Shown here: positions 19,295-25,067 of the stretch, one piece after another
Layout of the letters: each line of letters starts with the position of its first letter
Numbering within the stretch: the first letter of the stretch is position 1
Assembly (NCBI RefSeq): GCF_021117385.1
Contig: NZ_CP088252.1
Coordinates: forward strand, 496,001 to 560,000
Origin: Frateuria soli
GTDB lineage: Bacteria > Pseudomonadota > Gammaproteobacteria > Xanthomonadales > Rhodanobacteraceae
DNA: 64,000 bases
Direction: 5' to 3'
The notes under the pieces: model-generated
What the model was told of the DNA's origin: nothing
Seen by the model: only the letters and a program-made list of their open reading frames with translations
The model's database searches: none
Translations under genes and position numbers: made by a program

Positions 19295-20151
19295 TTGAGC
19301 GCTGCCGCAGCGACTATCCCGTCGGGATGATGTGCCGCTGCCTGGAAGTTTCAACCAGTGGTTTCTACGCCTGGGCCGGGCGCAAGCCGGGGCCACGGGC
19401 ACAGGCGAATGCGCGCCTGCTGGAGCGCATTCGGGAGATCCATGAGGACAGCAAGGGCGTGATCGGCGCCCCTCGCATGCACGAGGACCTCGGCGACGAG
19501 GGCGAGCACGTCAGCCTCAACCGGGTGGCGCGGTTGATGGCCGGCGAGGGTCTGCAAGGTTGGCCACGACGCAGGAAGCGCCGGTTCGGCGGCAAGCCGG
19601 GCTCTCGCCCGGTCGGCGTCATCAACCGGCTCGAACGCGACTTCAATGCAAATGAACCGGAAACCAAGTGGGTCACCGATATCACCGAGGTCGTGACCCA
19701 GGAAGGCAAGCTTTATGTGTGCGTGGTGGTCGATCTTTACAGCAAGCTCGTGGTCGGCTGGTCGATGCACCACCGCCAGGATCGCCACATGGTCGTGCGG
19801 GCGGTCCAGATGGCCGTGTGGCAGCGGGAGGGAAGTTCGGAGCTCATCCTGCACTCCGATCGGGGTGGCCAGTTCATCAGCGGTACGTACCAGAAGTTCC
19901 TGGGCGGCAACGCTCTGGTCTGCAGCATGAGCGACGTCGGACACTGCGCCGACAACGCGGCGTGCGAAGGCTTTTTCGGTGTGCTCAAACGCGAGCGGGT
20001 GTACCGACGCAGCTACCGGACGAGGAACGAGGCGCGTGCTGACCTGTTCGATTACCTCGAGCGGTTCCACAACCCGCGCATGCGTCGTAGAGTCGCCAGG
20101 CGGGACCGGGAGTTTTCAGCCTTAATCAAACCGTCCGTGGAAACGGGGTAG
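19291..20151 (+). CDS. IS3-family transposase OrfB (DDE integrase core)
   Basis: About 286 residues from the GTG that overlaps the orfA stop (GTGA); more probably produced as an OrfAB fusion through the slippery site at 19237. The DDE triad is visible: D in WVTDITEV, D in HSDRGGQF and E in [14 protein letters not shown]. An HTH_21-type region ([18 protein letters not shown]) precedes it. It appears complete, so the element may still be active. Confidence 0.92.
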   Translation: MIERCRSDYPVGMMCRCLEVSTSGFYAWAGRKPGPRAQANARLLERIREIHEDSKGVIGAPRMHEDLGDEGEHVSLNRVARLMAGEGLQGWPRRRKRRFGGKPGSRPVGVINRLERDFNANEPETKWVTDITEVVTQEGKLYVCVVVDLYSKLVVGWSMHHRQDRHMVVRAVQMAVWQREGSSELILHSDRGGQFISGTYQKFLGGNALVCSMSDVGHCADNAACEGFFGVLKRERVYRRSYRTRNEARADLFDYLERFHNPRMRRRVARRDREFSALIKPSVETG

Positions 20152-20188
20152 AACCCTTCCATCGTTTGTACGTACCGTTCCACATGAG

Positions 20189-20244
20189 CCCTAACGCCCG
20201 AATTAAGCGGCGGCGAAGCCGTCCGCTTGAATGAAGAGTTAGGG
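20189..20244 (-). repeat. attC site of the short cassette without a clear gene
   Basis: Plus strand CCCTAACGCCCGAATTAAGC ... GAATGAAGAGTTAGGG, 56 bp, with intact cores (TAAC / GTTA) and the common arms. It lies only 33 bp right of the IS end. Confidence 0.92.
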
Positions 20245-20429
20245 GCTTGCGCTACGCCATGCTTGGGCGACTGTGCCGGCACAGCGCGAACCCCACCGAA
20301 CGCAACGCTAGCAGCTTTGGATGCCTGGGGCTTGCGGCAGGGCTGCAAAGGCAGCGACCAAGTGCGGGGAGGTGCAAGCTGACGAAGACTTGGCCGAAGT
20401 GCACGTTGCGAGAGAACAACCAAGCAAGG
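20245..20429 (-). other. Short integron cassette with no convincing ORF
   Basis: About 185 bp between two attC sites. The only minus-strand frame (from 20423) has no stop inside the cassette and runs on through the attC, which is typical of a non-coding cassette. It may carry a promoter or small RNA, or be a deletion remnant. Nothing recognisable was seen. Confidence 0.6.
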
Positions 20430-20486
20430 GCCTAACGCTTGAGTTGAGCGGCGGCGGAGCCGTCCGCCTCGAACGAGTGGTTAGGC
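20430..20486 (-). repeat. attC site following the 130-residue secreted protein cassette
   Basis: GCCTAACGCTTGAGTTGAGC ... GAACGAGTGGTTAGGC; 57 bp, both cores perfect. Confidence 0.95.
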
Positions 20487-20487
20487 C

Positions 20488-20880
20488 TCATCTCCGAACT
20501 TTGGCTACCATTATTGCGCCTTTGATGCCGAGCCCGCCTATTGTGCTCTCGAATTCAAGGGGAAATTCCATGTTCCCTGCGAACGTCTGTGTAATTGGCG
20601 TATAAATACCGTTCGGAGTCGTCGGGATTACTCCGACCGAAACCTTTAGGTTGTAGTGACCAGATGAACCAAGCTCTGGCACTAACGACACCCTGTAGGG
20701 GCCAATGTCGTTATCTATGGATCTCCCTGAAACAACATTTGCGTCTGAGCCAACGGTCCAGGTGCTCTGTCCTTTTTGGATGGTGACTTCGTAGTGCGTG
20801 CGAACAAGGGGCGCGTTACCGGTAGCAGAGCACGGACTCATGGCGATTGCTAGAAACGTTCCGATAGCAAAGAGCTTCAT
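20488..20880 (-). CDS. Secreted cassette protein of unknown function
   Basis: 130 residues. A signal peptide (MKLFAIGTFLAIAMSPCSA) precedes a beta-rich mature part with alternating polar and hydrophobic residues (THYEVTIQKGQSTWTVGS; HYNLKVSVGVIPTTPNG; MEFPLEFESTIGGLGIKGA). This looks like a small periplasmic beta-sandwich. No family recognised. It stops one base after the attC core. Confidence 0.7.
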   Translation of the reverse strand: MKLFAIGTFLAIAMSPCSATGNAPLVRTHYEVTIQKGQSTWTVGSDANVVSGRSIDNDIGPYRVSLVPELGSSGHYNLKVSVGVIPTTPNGIYTPITQTFAGNMEFPLEFESTIGGLGIKGAIMVAKVRR

Positions 20881-20900
20881 TTGGCGCGCCTTGTGGTTGG

Positions 20901-20957
20901 GCCTAACGCTGGAGTTAAGCGGCGGCGCAGCCGTCCGCCTTGAACGACTGGTTAGGC
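20901..20957 (-). repeat. attC site following the 220-residue cassette protein
   Basis: GCCTAACGCTGGAGTTAAGC ... GAACGACTGGTTAGGC; 57 bp, both cores perfect. Confidence 0.95.
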
Positions 20958-21614
20958 AGGGGCGGGAGTGTCGGCTTCAAACGCCTTCGCATGCCGCCGT
21001 CGTAAGGTAAGTAGGAGCTCATGAGCTATTTGGCGCATGCAAGCGAGTTCTGGCCGCCCCGCGAGTGGTTCCGTGCTGGCTCCGCTTTGGAACACCCAGC
21101 CTAAGGAATTTCCACGCGAAAGATCCATGTAGGCCTCATCAAGCTCAGGGTCTACGTGAGCACCGCCATCAGTGTCCGCAACATTGCATACGAGTTCTCG
21201 CCGGTTGAAAAGGCGGCCTTTGCCATCTTTAAGTACAGGCTCGTTCCACCAGGTGGAGAACGGCACTAAACGAGGCTTTACTGGAGGCTCCCCCGCGGCG
21301 ACCAGAGGCAGGTACCTCGCCCCAGTAGGGATCACTTGGAACATGACCAAGTTGCACTCCGGCAGCAGGTTCTTTGGGTTGAGCGCTCCAGCCGAATCGA
21401 AGAAATATCCGTCACGAAGGCCAAGCTGTTGTAGTAAGGCTTGCGAGTTTCGATGGTGATGAAGGAGAACTCGAAGCGATAGCGCTATGTGCCTGCCTAT
21501 GGCTTCAAGGCCCGAGTCGAATGATGAACATGCGTGTTGCAAAAGAACCAGCTGGTCGCGCAGTTCGCGCTCCAGCTCTCCCTTTGGTCGCAATTTGCGA
21601 AGCTTCTTTGCCAT
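20952..21614 (-). CDS. Cytoplasmic cassette protein of unknown function
   Basis: 220 residues from ATG 21614 (MAKKLRKLRPKGELERELR). The longer open frame upstream translates the neighbouring attC and cassette and is rejected. The N-terminal ~60 residues are a charged helix with possible coiled coil, followed by a globular part with FSTWWNEPVLKDGKGRLFNR, VCNVADTDGGAHVDPELDEA and a His-rich turn HHHRN. The stop overlaps the attC core. Not recognised. Confidence 0.72.
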   Translation of the reverse strand: MAKKLRKLRPKGELERELRDQLVLLQHACSSFDSGLEAIGRHIALSLRVLLHHHRNSQALLQQLGLRDGYFFDSAGALNPKNLLPECNLVMFQVIPTGARYLPLVAAGEPPVKPRLVPFSTWWNEPVLKDGKGRLFNRRELVCNVADTDGGAHVDPELDEAYMDLSRGNSLGWVFQSGASTEPLAGRPELACMRQIAHELLLTLRRRHAKAFEADTPAPA

Positions 21615-21619
21615 GGACG

Positions 21620-21676
21620 GCCTAACGCTGGAGTTAAGCGGCGGCGCAGCCGTCCGCCTTGAACGAATTGTTAGGC
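21620..21676 (-). repeat. attC site following the 105-residue membrane protein cassette
   Basis: GCCTAACGCTGGAGTTAAGC ... GAACGAATTGTTAGGC. Its R'' box matches the first bases of the same cassette over 11 bp (GTTAGGCCGCA), confirming one intact mobile unit. Confidence 0.95.
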
Positions 21677-21988
21677 CGCAGCGAGTTCCCGGCGCGCCCG
21701 AAAGAAACGGTAAAGCAGCACGCCACCGGCAGCGACCAGCCCGGTGCCGACATACCCACCCAGTGCACAGAGGCCGCCGGCTGACGCCGAGCAAAAGCCC
21801 CAAGCGCCGATGAGTGCAGCCGGAATGTAACCCCCGACCGCGAGTGCCAAAGACGCAGCCGCGAACCGGACTGCAGTCGCAGCTGAGAGCCGGGAAGCCA
21901 TCTGCACGAAGCGCCAAAGTGTCACGACGACACCCGACCAGAATGCAATGAGGCCAGTGGTGTATGCGAGCGCGAATAGACTTTCCAT
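21671..21988 (-). CDS. Small membrane cassette protein
   Basis: 105 residues, three hydrophobic segments: about residues 6-24 (ALAYTTGLIAFWSGVVVTL), 40-65 (FAAASLALAVGGYIPAALIG) and 72-94 (LCALGGYVGTGLVAAGGVLL), ending in a positively charged tail (RFFRARRE). No family recognised. Confidence 0.72.
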   Translation of the reverse strand: MESLFALAYTTGLIAFWSGVVVTLWRFVQMASRLSAATAVRFAAASLALAVGGYIPAALIGAWGFCSASAGGLCALGGYVGTGLVAAGGVLLYRFFRARRELAAA

Positions 21989-21991
21989 GCG

Positions 21992-22048
21992 GCCTAACGC
22001 TTGAGTTAAGCGGCGGCGTAGCCGTCCGCCTTGAACGAATTGTTAGAC
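21992..22048 (-). repeat. attC site following the YaaC-like cassette
   Basis: GCCTAACGCTTGAGTTAAGC ... GAACGAATTGTTAGAC. The R'' box (GTCTAAC) is complementary to the unusual lead GTTAGACCA of the same cassette. Confidence 0.95.
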
Positions 22049-23176
22049 CAAAGGCGCATGCGCCACCTCTCTGCCAGCAAACTCACTTGCAAGCAGGTAC
22101 AAGAACTGCTGCGGCAGATTCAAGATCACCTCTTGAATATGGCTTCCATGCTTAGTCTCCAGAATCTTCTCAAAGAAGTTCGGCCTATAGCGAGTCACAG
22201 AGCCAAGATAGAAGAACGTCACGTAGATAGAAAGAATTTGCGGAAGCATCTCAGCCCTGTCCGAGGGAGGGCAGAGATAAAGATAGTTCTTCCGATACGG
22301 AGGAACCGAAAGAGCAGACGACCAAAGATAGGGCTTGAGCAGCGCGACAATCTTGTCAATTTTATCGCTTGGCCTGCCTGTGTACCTTACGGGTGCGACC
22401 TGTTGAAACTTTAGTAGCTTTCTGTCCCCGACAACTTCGGCGGACTGAGCCTCTTGGAATGTTGCGCTTAGCCCGGATTCGGAGAGCAATCGATCACGCG
22501 TTATGCCGAATCGAGTGAGGTCGTCGGAAAAGATGTTGATCTCAGACCATATCTCTTTGCTAGCTTCATCGTATCGGAAATCAATCCTTTGAATTTCTAC
22601 AAACCGCTCTTTCGACCCTGATGCCTCACACCAAACGCGATGACCAGGTAACAGCTGTGGCATGACGTTCTTGAGCTGAAACGCCCTGTTCTTCGGATCT
22701 GTACGCCCTGTCAGAGTTTTTTTCAGGTCGTTGTAGAGTCTCGGGCTTGCTCCATGCCAATTGACTGTGACGATAGAATCGTGAAATTCCGTTCCGCCCG
22801 GTGGCGTGGATTCAACCAGTCCGTGCACCGCACGGCCGTAAGTTGTCGCCGTGCCTTTTACGAGAGCGAACGCCTTTACGATATTGAGGAACGAGTAGTA
22901 GTAAAGCAGGGGTTTTGTTGGCGAGAGATGAGACGATTCGGCAATCTGGTAGAACGAGTCAGCCTGAGACAAGAATGCATTGGCTTCCTCCCTCGCTGTT
23001 CCAGTGAGTGTGTTCTCAATCGCTTGCCTCATGATTCCCCATGGGCTACTAGCGAAGATTCTGGACTGAAGTCCGAAGCGCCGCGTAGTGCGAGTGACCG
23101 GATACACCGAAAAAGGTATCGGCCGGCCCTTCACCTTGAGCGTGCTTCCCGCTCTTCTGACAACAGGACGCGTCAT
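22043..23176 (-). CDS. YaaC-like protein, largest cassette gene
   Basis: 377 residues. The layout matches YaaC-like proteins as I know them: an N-terminal ANAFLSQADSFYQIAES, a helical block YYYSFLNIVKAFALVKG near 90-110 followed by GRAVHGL, and the C-terminal ILSIYVTFFYLGSVTRYRPN with an F-E-K-I-L helix. YaaC-like proteins are mostly uncharacterised; a helical HEPN-like core is inferred. The cassette is visibly AT-richer than the chromosome, which fits recent acquisition. It is ordinary-strand cargo with its stop at the attC. Confidence 0.65.
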   Translation of the reverse strand: MTRPVVRRAGSTLKVKGRPIPFSVYPVTRTTRRFGLQSRIFASSPWGIMRQAIENTLTGTAREEANAFLSQADSFYQIAESSHLSPTKPLLYYYSFLNIVKAFALVKGTATTYGRAVHGLVESTPPGGTEFHDSIVTVNWHGASPRLYNDLKKTLTGRTDPKNRAFQLKNVMPQLLPGHRVWCEASGSKERFVEIQRIDFRYDEASKEIWSEINIFSDDLTRFGITRDRLLSESGLSATFQEAQSAEVVGDRKLLKFQQVAPVRYTGRPSDKIDKIVALLKPYLWSSALSVPPYRKNYLYLCPPSDRAEMLPQILSIYVTFFYLGSVTRYRPNFFEKILETKHGSHIQEVILNLPQQFLYLLASEFAGREVAHAPLV

Positions 23177-23187
23177 TCCTCCCCCTG

Positions 23188-23243
23188 GTCTAACGCTGGA
23201 ATTAAGCGGCGGCGGAGCCGTCCGCTTGGATGACTAGTTAGGT
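23188..23243 (-). repeat. attC site following the zinc-ribbon membrane protein cassette
   Basis: GTCTAACGCTGGAATTAAGC ... GGATGACTAGTTAGGT; 56 bp. Its R'' box (ACCTAAC) differs at one position from its own cassette lead (GTTAGGC). Confidence 0.94.
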
Positions 23244-23516
23244 GTCGCGCGGCACCAGTGGGACGAGAAACGCATGAATTGTGAACATGCATGCAGCACC
23301 GGCAAGTAGTGAGCTGGTGGCAAGCCACCAGCCCTCAGACACGACTAGCCCTGCGAGAACGATGCTAAACATAAACGGGGTAACGGCAAGCATAGCTGCC
23401 GGATGTACAGAGACTGGCTTGTGGCACGACCGGCAAGAAGCCGTAAGGATGGGTCCCAAACACGACTTCCGGAGCTGGGACATAGCTGGCTTGTGACAGT
23501 AGGGACACTCGACCAT
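23238..23516 (-). CDS. Zinc-ribbon membrane cassette protein
   Basis: 92 residues. Two C-x2-C pairs, CPYCHKPA at the N-terminus and CRSCHKPV near residue 30, form a probable zinc ribbon. Two transmembrane helices follow (AAMLAVTPFMFSIVLAGLVV and SLLAGAACMFTIHAFL). A small ribbon-plus-membrane architecture of unknown role. Confidence 0.75.
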   Translation of the reverse strand: MVECPYCHKPAMSQLRKSCLGPILTASCRSCHKPVSVHPAAMLAVTPFMFSIVLAGLVVSEGWWLATSSLLAGAACMFTIHAFLVPLVPRDT

Positions 23517-23528
23517 GTTTGTCTTGAC

Positions 23529-23585
23529 GCCTAACGCTGGAGTTAAGCGGCGGCGAAGCCGTCCGCCTTGAACGATTGGTTAGGC
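23529..23585 (-). repeat. attC site following the 104-residue membrane protein cassette
   Basis: GCCTAACGCTGGAGTTAAGC ... GAACGATTGGTTAGGC; 57 bp, cores perfect. Confidence 0.95.
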
Positions 23586-23894
23586 CGGGTGTTGCAACTG
23601 GAAGTACAAAACGTAGGCCCACAGGAACAGTACTGGAACAGCAAGCCAGCGAACAACCGAAACAGCTTTGAGAATTGAAGGATCATCGATGAGGCTCGGC
23701 CGGGCTTTGCAAATAAATTTGAGCAACGCCCATGATGAAGTCCAATCAGTAACTGGTTGAAGCCGGCTATGAAGGGCAGGCAGCAGGCCAGAAAAGCGTG
23801 AATCCACTTTTTGGTAGAGCGCGACTGCCAGCCATAGCCATAGTAGCCAAAAGGCTACGAGAGCAATGGACGCAAGTACGAATCTATCGTGCAT
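23580..23894 (-). CDS. Small membrane cassette protein
   Basis: 104 residues with hydrophobic helices at both ends: LASIALVAFWLLWLWLAVAL near 8-27 and VVRWLAVPVLFLWAYVLYFQ near 78-98. The middle is soluble and basic (FICKARPSLIDDPSIL). No family recognised. The stop codon lies inside the attC core. Confidence 0.72.
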   Translation of the reverse strand: MHDRFVLASIALVAFWLLWLWLAVALYQKVDSRFSGLLPALHSRLQPVTDWTSSWALLKFICKARPSLIDDPSILKAVSVVRWLAVPVLFLWAYVLYFQLQHPA

Positions 23895-23897
23895 GAG

Positions 23898-23954
23898 GCC
23901 TAACGCTGGAATTGAGCGGCGGCGAAGCCGTCCGCCTCGAATGACTGGTTAGGC
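23898..23954 (-). repeat. attC site following the 180-residue cassette protein
   Basis: GCCTAACGCTGGAATTGAGC ... GAATGACTGGTTAGGC; 57 bp, cores perfect. Confidence 0.95.
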
Positions 23955-24491
23955 CTCGGCACACTCAACCCCGCGGAGCCGAAGTGCCTTGCACAGAGAA
24001 TTGAGCACAGAGTCATTGTCGCGTTCCCCGACGAAGTAGCGACCAGATTGAAGTGCACTCAGGCCGGAGTCAAACGCATACACTGGCTCATCGTGGTTTT
24101 TGACGGAGCCTTCTAGGTAGTAGCCGAACTCGTTTTCTTTGCGCTTGTTTGTATAAACGCAAGGCAGGTCTGCCAACCATTTTGAAAACGCGGAGCTAAC
24201 CCTGTAGAGGGCGGGGAACTGTTGCCGCAGCGGCGTAGCCAGAAAGTGAACCTCACCAACCGTCCATAGTGAGCCGCGGCGAATCTGAGGGAGGAAGACT
24301 GTTACTACGGGAGATGATTTTGGGTCGATGCGCCCGTCCACGCCATAGTTGAGCGGACCTGACTCCCTGAAGTAGAGGGTGGCCCCGTGTTTGGCAGGAA
24401 CCTCCTCAGGTGGAGATGGCAAAGACCTGAACCACCCAAGAACTTCGGACGGTTCGGAAGGAGCTGCAACGAATCGGTATGTGGTACCCAT
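23949..24491 (-). CDS. Cytoplasmic cassette protein of unknown function
   Basis: 180 residues, no signal peptide or membrane segment. Blocks include YRFVAAPSEPSEVLGWFRSL, GATLYFRESGPL, SPVVTVFLPQIRRGSLWTVG EV, and NEFGYYLEGSVKNHDEPVYA. The strand-rich pattern suggests an alpha/beta fold with a late helix (SVLNSLCKALRLRG). Not recognised. Confidence 0.7.
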   Translation of the reverse strand: MGTTYRFVAAPSEPSEVLGWFRSLPSPPEEVPAKHGATLYFRESGPLNYGVDGRIDPKSSPVVTVFLPQIRRGSLWTVGEVHFLATPLRQQFPALYRVSSAFSKWLADLPCVYTNKRKENEFGYYLEGSVKNHDEPVYAFDSGLSALQSGRYFVGERDNDSVLNSLCKALRLRGVECAEA

Positions 24492-24501
24492 GCTTTTCTG
24501 G

Positions 24502-24557
24502 GCCTAACGCTGGAATTAAGCGGCGGCGGAGCCGTCCGCTTGGATGACTGGTTAGCA
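24502..24557 (-). repeat. attC site of the first cassette (attI-proximal)
   Basis: GCCTAACGCTGGAATTAAGC ... GGATGACTGGTTAGCA. Its R'' box TGCTAAC is complementary to the core GTTAGCA at the array's attI-side junction (24816), showing that the first cassette is a complete unit. Confidence 0.94.
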
Positions 24558-24567
24558 CGCCGGCGCG

Positions 24568-24792
24568 CTACTTGCGATTGGATGCCTTTGCTCCGATAGC
24601 AGGCGCGACAACCAAGACGGCAACAACAAACAAAGCAAGTGCACCACAAATGATTGCTGGGAGCTCCCACGCCGGTGACCCTGCGAAGTAGCGTACAACT
24701 GCTTGGGCTACGAAACCGCCAACCAAGAAACCAACCAGGCCACATGCAGCGCCTGTAGCAACTTTGCGAAAAGTGATGCGAGTGTTGGACAT
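24568..24792 (-). CDS. Small membrane protein, first cassette of the array
   Basis: 74 residues with two transmembrane helices (VATGAACGLVGFLVGGFVAQ and LPAIICGALALFVVAVLVVA) joined by a short loop (YFAGSPAWE) and a basic tail. Being attI-proximal it would be the best transcribed cassette. No family recognised. Confidence 0.72.
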   Translation of the reverse strand: MSNTRITFRKVATGAACGLVGFLVGGFVAQAVVRYFAGSPAWELPAIICGALALFVVAVLVVAPAIGAKASNRK

Positions 24793-24815
24793 GTGCAGAG
24801 CTCCATGCTCTTGAG

Positions 24816-24823
24816 TGCTAACG
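24816..24823 (-). other. attI-side cassette junction core
   Basis: Minus strand reads GCGTTAGCACTC. This is the recombination core where the first cassette joins; it matches that cassette's R'' box. To its right the integron attI site would lie, but no other attI elements are recognisable. Confidence 0.7.
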
Positions 24824-25067
24824 CTTAGTAGACCCCGGATCGGGGCATATGCACCGGATGGTCCGTCGGGCTTCGGCTGAGGTCAAGCGGCGGAATCCCT
24901 TTGGCGATCAACGGGATCGGTCTGACAGGCACCTTTGGGGGCGCGATTCGCACCCCGTGCATATCACGCGAATCGGGGTGCTATCGCTTATGGCTCCGGA
25001 AGTGGAGGAATAAACCGTACGGTCGGCGCGGTCGGTCTACCCCGTGCCGGCGGGCGGTTGCCTTGGC
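24824..25067. other. Gap where an integron integrase would be expected
   Basis: 244 bp between the array and the molybdenum hydroxylase gene, with no intI or fragment of one in any frame. It holds a short palindrome CCCCGGATCGGGG (24832-24844), an attC-like half (GAGGTCAAGCGGCGGAA, about 24880) and overlapping inverted repeats: GCACCCCG (24950) with CGGGGTGC (24974) and GATTCGC (24945) with GCGAATC (24968). Confidence 0.6.

Larger units (their letters stand above)
18933..20156 (+). mobile_element. IS3-family insertion sequence
   Basis: ~1.22 kb. The terminal inverted repeats begin GGGTTCTACCCCG at 18933 and end with the complement at 20156, with partial pairing over ~25 bp (also CGGAC at the inner ends). 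It contains orfA and orfB in the classic IS3 arrangement with a -1 frameshift signal. No clear target duplication is visible. It lies opposite in direction to the cassettes. Confidence 0.92.
18689..20185 (-). pseudogene. Cassette gene interrupted by an IS3 element
   Basis: The downstream piece (18689-18932) encodes ...[20 protein letters not shown] followed by [20 protein letters not shown] and a TAA inside the attC. The upstream piece (20157-20185) supplies an ATG followed by about nine codons. Both are on the minus strand and are separated by the IS element. The HALRDFRNLIHP block is reminiscent of small all-helical proteins with an R-N-x-x-H (HEPN-like) motif; that family link is inference. 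With the IS in place no full protein can be made. Confidence 0.7.
16414..24823 (-). mobile_element. Integron gene-cassette array without an integrase (CALIN type)
   Basis: An ~8.4 kb array on the minus strand. Genes are each followed by an attC site of ~57 bp that ends in the core GTTRRRY and folds on the conserved GCGGCGGC...GCCGTCCGC arms. Twelve attC sites are well formed; the one at 16414 is decayed and one near 17076 is truncated. Cassettes read toward lower coordinates, so the attI end is near 24816. The base composition is clearly lower in GC than both flanks, especially 22.0-24.8 kb. No tyrosine recombinase of the IntI type is present at the attI end or anywhere in the window. The attC sequences closely resemble one another, as in sedentary chromosomal integrons of xanthomonads. 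Confidence 0.92.

Noticed and set aside
20052-20423. Minus-strand frame crossing the IS and an attC
   Set aside because: It reads through an attC (typical NSSFKRTASPPLNS translation) and the IS end; not a gene.
20952-21917. Extended start for the 220-residue cassette gene
   Set aside because: The extra N-terminus is the neighbouring cassette and attC translated; ATG at 21614 follows the attC.
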